DNA of 10,801 nucleotides from Gemmatimonadota bacterium (GTDB taxonomy: Bacteria; Gemmatimonadota; Gemmatimonadetes; Gemmatimonadales; Gemmatimonadaceae). This document shows, one piece after another, positions 6,128 to 10,801 of the stretch. The notes below the pieces were generated by a model. The model ran no database searches. It was not told the origin of the DNA and saw only the letters and a program-made list of their open reading frames with translations. The DNA is taken from contig CANGXK010000047.1 of the NCBI GenBank assembly GCA_947457715.1, forward strand, positions 1-10,801, in the 5' to 3' direction. Both the position numbers and the translations under genes were made by a program. Position 1 is the first letter of the stretch; each line of letters opens with the position of its first letter.

Positions 6128-6761
6128 CTCGGTGCCGCCAGTGGGGGGCAGTCGGTGCTGCGACGGCACCGTCCTGCGGGGGTACCGTCCCGCGGCGGCG
6201 AAAGTCACGCGCCTCGACGGGCGAGGTCGTGGAGTCATGGATGCCCATGCGCCGGCGTTGCAGATCCTGCATGCCGCGACGCAGTTCATCCTGCAGGCCA
6301 AAGTAGCGTGCCCGCTGAATCGGCGTGAGGAACTTGGCCAGTTCGCGCTGCTCCGACTCCAAGAGGTCGAGTTTACGGCGCTCCAGTTTCGGCATCTGCT
6401 CGAGCAGTTCGGCCACCTTCCCTTCATTCGCACGATCTCCGGCTTTCATTTCCTCACGCAGGGCATAGCGAAGCGTCAGCTCTTCGCGACGCAGCAGCCG
6501 ACGCGACTCCTCGGTGCGAGACGCGACCTCGCGCAGTTTGCTCTGCTGATCGTCGGTGAGGCGGAGGCGCTGCTTGACGATGGCGTCGATACGCTCGTGG
6601 AAACGTCGCTCAAGTGCTTCCCGCTGCTGGTTGTTCATGCGCGGCGTGCTGGTCCGATCGCTGGAGCGCGGTGGCCCCCCCTGGCCCACGGCCGCGAGGG
6701 GCAATCCGAGTGAGGCCCAAAGGCCCGCCACGACAAACGTTCGAAGTCGAGTCAGAATCAT
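6105..6761 (-). CDS. Exported Spy/CpxP-like protein with two LTxxQ motifs
   Basis: The 218-residue product has an N-terminal signal segment (MILTRLRTFVVAGLWASLGLP, about 1-26), so it is probably periplasmic. The middle (about 43-175) is almost entirely charged helix and carries two copies of the LTxxQ motif that marks the Spy/CpxP/heavy-metal-resistor family: LTDDQ at 68-72 and LTPIQ at 145-149. In that family the helical cradle acts as an ATP-independent chaperone or a sensor partner in envelope stress. The tail from about 178 is polar and looks disordered. The start overlaps the anti-sigma stop as ATGA, with GGAGGG at 6770-6775, 8 nt upstream. It closes the sigma/anti-sigma operon, so it is likely a target or a modulator of that system. 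Family membership is inferred from motif and helix content, not full alignment. Confidence 0.72.
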   Translation of the reverse strand: MILTRLRTFVVAGLWASLGLPLAAVGQGGPPRSSDRTSTPRMNNQQREALERRFHERIDAIVKQRLRLTDDQQSKLREVASRTEESRRLLRREELTLRYALREEMKAGDRANEGKVAELLEQMPKLERRKLDLLESEQRELAKFLTPIQRARYFGLQDELRRGMQDLQRRRMGIHDSTTSPVEARDFRRRGTVPPQDGAVAAPTAPHWRHRAGDLPWR

Positions 6762-7438
6762 GGTGCCGTCCCTCCAGGGATCGAAACGACCGGTAGCGTG
6801 GGCAAGGGTTCAGTCGAACTGGTCCCGTCCCACTGCTCGAGCCGATCGAGCATGCGCTGTAGTTCCGATGCGGAGTAATTCCCGAGATCGCCATACGACA
6901 CGGACACGCGCGCGGTCCCGCGGGCGCCTATGGCGGTCCTCGGCGAATCGACGCCCGCCGCCACCGCGGCGGCAGGAGGCGTTCCCGAGTCTGGCTGGTG
7001 AGACCGCGCGCGCTCGGCCGCCTCCGCCATCTGTGCCTCTGGCGAGCGGACGCCCACGATGCTGATTGAACTGTTGCGCGAGACGACCATCGAGGCACCA
7101 CCAACCATCAGAACGCCAACGGCCGCGGCCACCTGCCAAACCGACGCCGACCAGCGGCGACGCGATGCGCCGGCCGGCGGCGCAGCTGCGGCCGGCGTCG
7201 ACTTCACCAGATGCAACGTGGGAGTGGGCCGCGGCAACGAGGCCACAATGCGGGCGACATCGACCGGCACGGCCTGCGGCCGGACCGCGCGGACCCGTCG
7301 CAAAAGCACGATGTCGTCGCGACACGGTTCGCAGATCGACAGGTGCTGCTCCACCAACGACGCGGCGGTCGCCTCAAGCGACGCCGACACGTAGTCGGGC
7401 AACAGGTCCTGCAGTTCCGGGGTCCGGCACTCAGTCAT
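6758..7438 (-). CDS. Zinc-finger anti-sigma factor, membrane-anchored
   Basis: A 226-residue protein with a ZAS-type N-terminal domain, HLSICEPC (His32, Cys36, Cys39; HxxxCxxC), flanked by helices that in this family wrap around and hold the sigma factor. A Pro/Ala linker (about 68-95) leads to one transmembrane segment, WQVAAAVGVLMVGGASMVV (about 101-119). This places the zinc domain in the cytoplasm and a roughly 105-residue sensor part outside. The outer part is low complexity except for VSVSYGDLGNYSASELQRMLDRLEQWDG, which looks folded. The gene starts inside the sigma gene (8-nt overlap), with a strong AAGGAG at 7446-7451. Operon position and overlap identify it as the partner of the adjacent ECF sigma factor. 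Loss of zinc, redox change or proteolysis are known family switches; which applies is not visible. Confidence 0.88.
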   Translation of the reverse strand: MTECRTPELQDLLPDYVSASLEATAASLVEQHLSICEPCRDDIVLLRRVRAVRPQAVPVDVARIVASLPRPTPTLHLVKSTPAAAAPPAGASRRRWSASVWQVAAAVGVLMVGGASMVVSRNSSISIVGVRSPEAQMAEAAERARSHQPDSGTPPAAAVAAGVDSPRTAIGARGTARVSVSYGDLGNYSASELQRMLDRLEQWDGTSSTEPLPTLPVVSIPGGTAP

Positions 7439-7985
7439 CGAGAAACTCCTTCACGGCTCGCATCGCGTTGTGGTAGTGCACCCGGGCGGCTCCCTCGGAG
7501 CTGTCGAGGATATCCGCAATTTCCTTGTAGCTCCGCCCTTCCTGCACGCGCAGCGTGAAGACCTCCCGCTGCATGCGGGTCAACCGCCCGATCACCAACG
7601 CCATCCGCTGTGCGGCCTCGTCGGCCACCAACGCATCCAGCGCATCGTACTCGGTTGACGCATGTCCATCGTCGATCTCGACGTCACGCCCCCGTCTCGC
7701 CTCCGATCGCCGTCGATCGATCACCAGACGGCGTTCGATCGTGAACAACCAAGTGCGCAGTGAACTGTCCGAGCGAAAGGCGTCGAGCGCCGAGAACGCC
7801 CGAATGAACGTGTCCTGCACCACCTCGTCTACATCTTCTTCGACCCCAAGCCGAACGGCGAAACGCGCCAGCGCCCCGGCGTGCCGCCCCACGATCGCCG
7901 TGGCTGCCCGCTCATCGCCCGCCTTCCACTGCTCGATGAGGGCGCCATCGATTGACGCGTCATCCCGTTGCTCGGCATCGATCAT
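7431..7985 (-). CDS. ECF-type RNA polymerase sigma factor
   Basis: A 184-residue sigma-70 family protein with only regions 2 and 4, as in ECF group proteins. Region 2 spans about 18-92, with DEVVQDTFIRAFSALDAFRS followed by LRTWLFTIERRLVIDRRR (core binding and -10 recognition). Region 4 spans about 125-181, with LTRMQREVFTLRVQEGRSYKEIADIL and the recognition helix EGAARVHYHNAMRAV (-35 contact). The linker (about 93-124) is acidic. It leads a three-gene cassette with the anti-sigma factor and an LTxxQ exported protein, and so probably directs an envelope-stress response. The start at 7985 has GGAG at 7989-7992 at short spacing. I could not assign a firm promoter; possible autoregulation is discussed under rejected items. 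The ECF subgroup is not assigned. Confidence 0.93.
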   Translation of the reverse strand: MIDAEQRDDASIDGALIEQWKAGDERAATAIVGRHAGALARFAVRLGVEEDVDEVVQDTFIRAFSALDAFRSDSSLRTWLFTIERRLVIDRRRSEARRGRDVEIDDGHASTEYDALDALVADEAAQRMALVIGRLTRMQREVFTLRVQEGRSYKEIADILDSSEGAARVHYHNAMRAVKEFLDD

Positions 7986-8113
7986 ACGCTCCGACCTATG
8001 AGACGACGCCCGACGGGCTTCGTTAAGGTCGCGCTCCCGTATTGACCGGACGAGGCCAACTCTGGCAGCTTGGCTGGAGGATAGGCTACCATGACGCGCC
8101 GCGGAGACCTGAC

Positions 8114-8815
8114 ATGCACATACCAGACATCATCGCCCATCGCGGCGCCTCGCGCGAGTGCCTTGAAAATACAATGGCGGCATTCGCGCGGGCACTCGAG
8201 CAACGCGCGGATGGCATCGAGCTTGATGTCCACGGGACGGCCGACGGACAGTTGGTGGTGCATCACGACCCGCTGCTCCGGCTGGACCATGGCGGGGTGC
8301 ATCAGGACGCGGTGGCCATCCAGACACTCACGCTGAGCGATATCCGAGGCATTCGTCTGGCTGGCGACCATCGGCTGCCGCTGCTCGAAGACGTATTCGA
8401 TCTGGTCGGCGCGCGCGCCACAGTGTTTGTGGAGGTCAAGGCACCTCGGATTGAGGGGGCGGTCGCCGCCCTCCTCGACCGCTACCCCCAGGTCCGTGCC
8501 GCCGTCCATTCCTTCGACCATCGCGTCCCGGTCGCGATTCGCGCCATTCGCCCACAGACGGCCACGGGAGTGCTCTGCGATCTGTATCCGATCGCGCTTG
8601 CCGGGCTCCTGCAGCCAGCGGCCCCGGACACGCTCTGGCAGTACACCCACCTCCTCGACGAGGAGCTCGTGGAGACAGCACATGCGCTTGGCGTCAAGGT
8701 GATCGCCTGGACCGAGAACGATCCGGCGCGGGCACGACAGCTCGCCGCCTGGGGCGTGGATGGCCTCTGCACGGACGTGCCGGCGACCGTCCGCGCGGCA
8801 TTTTATCCCATCTGA
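8114..8815 (+). CDS. Glycerophosphodiester phosphodiesterase (GDPD family)
   Basis: Hydrolyses deacylated phospholipids (glycerophosphodiesters) to glycerol-3-phosphate and an alcohol. The 233-residue product has no signal peptide, so it is probably cytosolic (UgpQ-like). The TIM-barrel signature residues are all present: AHRGAS (His9, Arg10), ENT (18-20), GIELDV (Glu36, Asp38), HHDP (His51 as general acid), VEVK (Glu107, Lys109), AWTEND (198-203) and GLCTDVP (218-223). I chose MHIPDIIAHRG at 8114 because GGAG at 8103-8106 is correctly spaced (7 nt) and the extra 24 codons of a possible TTG start at 8042 are not family-like. It is the only plus-strand gene, divergent from the sigma factor gene (128 bp apart) and overlapping the next gene tail-to-tail by 13 bp. 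Confidence 0.94.
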   Translation: MHIPDIIAHRGASRECLENTMAAFARALEQRADGIELDVHGTADGQLVVHHDPLLRLDHGGVHQDAVAIQTLTLSDIRGIRLAGDHRLPLLEDVFDLVGARATVFVEVKAPRIEGAVAALLDRYPQVRAAVHSFDHRVPVAIRAIRPQTATGVLCDLYPIALAGLLQPAAPDTLWQYTHLLDEELVETAHALGVKVIAWTENDPARARQLAAWGVDGLCTDVPATVRAAFYPI

Positions 8816-9150
8816 GGTTCCGACGGTGGCGCCGCCGGAGCCGCGCTGGCGGTCGGATCGGCATCCGTCCTCCCATTCGCCGCCGGAGCCGCCGCCAACT
8901 CCGTTTCGAGTCGTCGCGCCTCGGCATCCTGCGCACGCAGCGCCGCGATGAGTCGATCGCGCGCGTCCGCCGCCAATTCGCCGCCGGCGTCAGCCGCCCG
9001 AAACACGGCGTACCCCAGCGCCTCAGCGGCCTTGTCGGCCTGTTCACGGGCACGGTAGGCCTCGAGACGCAGCTTGCCCTCGTCGAAGACGTCCTGAGCC
9101 GCCTTGCCCGCTTTATCGATCCCCTGCTTGACCTTATCCCAGATCGCCAT
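8803..9150 (-). CDS. Small charged helical protein of unknown function
   Basis: I do not recognise a named family. The 115-residue product starts MAIWDKVKQGIDKAGKAAQD and is rich in Ala, Lys, Arg, Glu and Asp to about residue 86, with a pattern consistent with amphipathic helices or a coiled coil, including LRLEAYRAREQADKAAEALGYAVF (29-50) and RLIAALRAQDAEARRLETELA (66-86). The tail 87-115 is Ala/Pro/Gly-rich and probably disordered. No signal peptide, membrane segment or cysteine is present. I chose 9150 because GAGGG at 9159-9163 sits 8 nt upstream; 35 more codons in frame upstream are not supported. Its last 13 bases overlap the end of the convergent GDPD gene. It follows the rplU-rpmA terminator, so it is likely its own transcription unit. 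Amphipathic helices could suggest membrane association or a stress role, but this is a guess. Confidence 0.72.
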   Translation of the reverse strand: MAIWDKVKQGIDKAGKAAQDVFDEGKLRLEAYRAREQADKAAEALGYAVFRAADAGGELAADARDRLIAALRAQDAEARRLETELAAAPAANGRTDADPTASAAPAAPPSEPQMG

Positions 9151-9240
9151 GGCCAATGCCCTCGCTAAAGAGTGAGTGAGTCTGCGAAACGTACGTTGCG
9201 ATCCCCCGAGAAGTTGCGCGGCGACAATGCACCAGACGGC

Positions 9241-9271
9241 AAAAAGCCTCCGCATTCAGCGAAGGCTTTTT
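9241..9271 (-). terminator. Intrinsic terminator of the rplU-rpmA unit
   Basis: Arms 9241-9253 and 9259-9271 pair at 12 of 13 positions around the loop ATTCA. Read on the minus strand, the hairpin ends in TTTTT, a canonical Rho-independent terminator about 26 nt past the rpmA stop. Its symmetric A/T tracts could also stop plus-strand transcripts. Confidence 0.9.
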
Positions 9272-9296
9272 GAGTTGGGCGGCGGGGCGGCGAAGC

Positions 9297-9590
9297 TTAG
9301 GCTTCGACCACTTCCTCGACCATCACTTCAACGAACTCGACCGGCAGGACGCTGATCTTGTACTTCTTCTTGTTGTGGTGCTGGAACTGCACGACGCCGT
9401 CGACGAGCGAGTAGATCGTGTAGTCCGTGCCCATGCCGACATTGTTGCCGGGATGCCACTTCGTACCGCACTGACGCGCGATGATGTTGCCAGCCGTTAC
9501 GAACTCACCACCGTACTTCTTGATGCCGCGAAACTTCGGATTCGAATCGCGACCGTTGCGTGATGAGCCGACGCCTTTCTTATGTGCCAT
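9297..9590 (-). CDS. rpmA: 50S ribosomal protein L27
   Basis: L27 reaches into the peptidyl transferase centre of the large subunit with its N-terminal tail. The 97-residue product starts [22 protein letters not shown], directly with the conserved tail, so no proteolytic maturation as in Firmicutes is expected. The core contains [36 protein letters not shown], which is family-typical, and the C-terminus is acidic ([11 protein letters not shown]). GGAG at 9599-9602 lies 8 nt before the start. It follows rplU by 50 nt in the usual rplU-rpmA operon. Confidence 0.98.
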   Translation of the reverse strand: MAHKKGVGSSRNGRDSNPKFRGIKKYGGEFVTAGNIIARQCGTKWHPGNNVGMGTDYTIYSLVDGVVQFQHHNKKKYKISVLPVEFVEVMVEEVVEA

Positions 9591-9611
9591 TGCTCTTACT
9601 CCGGAAAAGGA

Positions 9612-9632
9612 GGTGCGCCGGTGAGGCGCACC
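9612..9632. other. Hairpin between rplU and rpmA
   Basis: GGTGCGCC (9612-9619) and GGCGCACC (9625-9632) form a perfect 8-bp GC-rich stem with a five-base loop in the 50-nt gap between the rplU stop and the rpmA start. On the minus strand it is followed by a pyrimidine stretch that is not a proper T-run, so full termination is unlikely. A role in mRNA processing, or in setting rpmA translation, is possible. Confidence 0.55.
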
Positions 9633-9640
9633 GCCGGCGA

Positions 9641-9958
9641 TCAGCCGAGGGTGATTTCGTTAATGCGGACTTCCGTGAACTTCTGCCGATGACCCTGCTT
9701 GCGGGCATAGTTCTTCCGGCGCTTGAACTTGAAGACAATGATCTTGTCGTCGAGGCCGTGCTTCACGATCTCGCCGGTGACCTTGGCACCGCTGAGCGTG
9801 GGCACGCCCATGCGGACACCGGTGCCGTCGTTGCCGATAAGGACGTCGTTGAACTCGACGGCCGTGCCGACTTCGCCCAGCAGCGAGGGAATCCTGAGGG
9901 ACTTGCCCGGCTCGGCACGGAACTGCTTGCCGCCGGTGCGAATGATCGCGTAGCTCAT
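9641..9958 (-). CDS. rplU: 50S ribosomal protein L21
   Basis: L21 binds 23S rRNA in the large subunit. The 105-residue product starts [21 protein letters not shown], the invariant N-terminus, and continues through [12 protein letters not shown] and [12 protein letters not shown]. It ends with the diagnostic C-terminal motif [27 protein letters not shown]. The start at 9958 is fixed by this motif; 12 further in-frame codons upstream are not family-like. A promoter lies at 10007-10035, leaving a leader of about 42 nt. Neighbours are rpmA downstream and an RNase E/G gene upstream, a common arrangement. Confidence 0.98.
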   Translation of the reverse strand: MSYAIIRTGGKQFRAEPGKSLRIPSLLGEVGTAVEFNDVLIGNDGTGVRMGVPTLSGAKVTGEIVKHGLDDKIIVFKFKRRKNYARKQGHRQKFTEVRINEITLG

Positions 9959-10006
9959 GGCTCTATCTGTTAAATCGTATTCTGCAGGCTTCAAACGTAG
10001 CCTTAA

Positions 10007-10035
10007 AGCTTATCCGGCTTCGCTTTAGCTGTCAA
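10007..10035 (-). promoter_or_regulatory. sigma-70-type promoter of rplU-rpmA
   Basis: On the minus strand a perfect TTGACA (10030-10035), an exact 17-nt spacer and TAAGCT (10007-10012; three of six matches to TATAAT). Transcription would begin near 10000, about 42 nt upstream of rplU. The -35 box shares three bases with the arm of the hairpin that follows the RNase gene. Confidence 0.72.
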
Positions 10036-10062
10036 GCGCCTGAGACCAGCCTCAGGCGCTTG
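10033..10062 (-). terminator. Perfect 12-bp hairpin after the RNase E/G gene
   Basis: CAAGCGCCTGAG (10033-10044) and CTCAGGCGCTTG (10051-10062) pair perfectly around a six-base loop, 27 nt past the RNase stop. There is no T-run on either strand, so it may be a Rho-linked or 3'-end-stabilising hairpin rather than a classic intrinsic terminator. Confidence 0.55.
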
Positions 10063-10088
10063 TGGGGACGTAGGTTTTCGGGCCAGCT

Positions 10089-10801
10089 TCAGGCCAGGGC
10101 GTACTGCTGCGTGACATCCCGTTGGGCGCCGCGCATGACCAACTTGATTTCGTCCGGACGGAGCAGCGGATCGTCTCGCAGCTCCAGCGGGAAGCCCGCC
10201 AACTTCTCGAGGCGCTTGACGAAGTCGTGCTCCTGCTCCAACACGTGCAGCGCCACCTCGGGATGCAGGCGAAGAATCACCGGCTCGCGGCGCCCCTCGG
10301 CCGACATGCGGCGCACCGCCCGCTCGGTCCGTCGGACGATGGTTTCCGGCGTGAATACGCGGCCCGTTCCACTGCAGGTCGGGCACGACTCGGTCATACT
10401 CTGCCAATGGCTCTGACGCACGCGCTGGCGGGTCATCTCCACCAGGCCGAGATCCGAGACCGCATGGGCCTTCGTACGGGCGCGATCGCGACTCAGGTTC
10501 GTCCGAAGCTCATGGAGCACTTTATCGCGATTGCCCTGCGCTTCCATATCGATGAAATCGCAGACGATGATGCCGCCGACGTCACGGAGCCGGAGCTGTC
10601 GCGCAATTTCACGCGCTGCCTCGGTGTTCGTTTTCAGGATCGTCTTTTCGGGGTCCCGCTTACCGGTGTAGCGGCCGGAATTCACGTCGATCGAGACAAG
10701 CGCTTCGGTTGGCTCGATGATCAGATACCCACCACTGGGCAGGTCACAGCGACGCTTGAAGAGGTCACGGATCTCCGTTTCGATGTCGGCCTTGTCGAAC
10801 A
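10089..10801 (-). CDS. rng: Ribonuclease E/G family protein (C-terminal part; 5' end outside window)
   Basis: Endoribonuclease for rRNA maturation and mRNA decay, cutting AU-rich single-stranded RNA. About 236 residues are present from the right edge to the stop. The DNase I-like catalytic part is visible: SIDVNSG (visible residue Asp38) and CDFIDM (Asp81), which match RNase E Asp303 and Asp346 with the same 43-residue spacing. The Zn-link CPTCSGTG (Cys139, Cys142) lies 101 residues after the first Asp, as in RNase E Cys404. Only about 94 residues follow the Zn-link, including RRMSAEGRREPVILRLHPEVALHVLEQE, so the long RNase E degradosome scaffold is absent and the protein is RNase G-like. The gene precedes rplU-rpmA. 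The 5' domain (S1, 5' sensor) is not in view, and rng versus rne naming is uncertain. Confidence 0.92.
   Translation of the reverse strand, partial: FDKADIETEIRDLFKRRCDLPSGGYLIIEPTEALVSIDVNSGRYTGKRDPEKTILKTNTEAAREIARQLRLRDVGGIIVCDFIDMEAQGNRDKVLHELRTNLSRDRARTKAHAVSDLGLVEMTRQRVRQSHWQSMTESCPTCSGTGRVFTPETIVRRTERAVRRMSAEGRREPVILRLHPEVALHVLEQEHDFVKRLEKLAGFPLELRDDPLLRPDEIKLVMRGAQRDVTQQYALA

Noticed and set aside
7993..8026. Possible autoregulated ECF promoter (TTAACG, 16-nt spacer, CGTC on the minus strand) before the sigma gene
   Set aside because: Several CGTC copies lie nearby, the -35 is a weak match, and the implied start would fall on the ribosome-binding site, so the call is not supportable.
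8042..8113. TTG start giving 24 extra residues on the GDPD protein
   Set aside because: The extra residues do not resemble the family and the ATG at 8114 has a correctly spaced GGAG.
10003..10407. 134-codon minus-strand frame overlapping the RNase gene end and rplU leader
   Set aside because: Out-of-frame shadow of the RNase E/G coding sequence; Pro/Arg/Gly-rich with no domain.

Overview
The window is GC-rich, tightly packed bacterial chromosome that looks like a member of the Gemmatimonadota. That placement is inferred from gene order (pepA / outer-membrane plug protein / yicC / gmk / rpoZ / coaBC, and rng / rplU / rpmA), from the short Rpb6-like omega subunit, and from the style of the outer-membrane and anti-sigma proteins. 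It was not tested by a search. Every gene except one reads on the minus strand, so the order below follows transcription, from high to low coordinates.

Right end (10801-9240): the 3' part of an RNase E/G-family ribonuclease, a perfect hairpin, a good sigma-70-type promoter whose -35 box is partly inside that hairpin, then rplU (L21) and rpmA (L27), closed by an intrinsic terminator. Next comes a small uncharacterised charged protein (9150-8803). Its 3' end overlaps tail-to-tail with the only plus-strand gene, a glycerophosphodiester phosphodiesterase (8114-8815).

Middle (7985-5731): an overlapping three-gene cassette of ECF sigma factor, zinc-finger anti-sigma factor and a Spy/CpxP-like exported protein. 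This looks like an envelope-stress module. It is followed by tRNA-Leu(CAA) and tRNA-Asn(GTT), with a likely promoter in the end of the Spy-like gene and a strong palindromic terminator after tRNA-Asn.

Left half (5573-1): M17 leucyl aminopeptidase pepA, a TonB-receptor-like outer-membrane plug/barrel protein coupled to pepA by a GTGA overlap, yicC (RNA decay factor or endoribonuclease), gmk (guanylate kinase; ATGA overlap with yicC) and rpoZ (3 nt after gmk). The window ends in a coaBC reading frame that lacks its N-terminal third of the CoaC domain and is degenerate in conserved motifs. This damaged coaBC directly behind rpoZ is the most anomalous thing in the window.

I saw no CRISPR array, insertion sequence, integrase, phage gene or defence system. 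The window is mostly core housekeeping, with a stress-signalling cassette and several unusual junctions.
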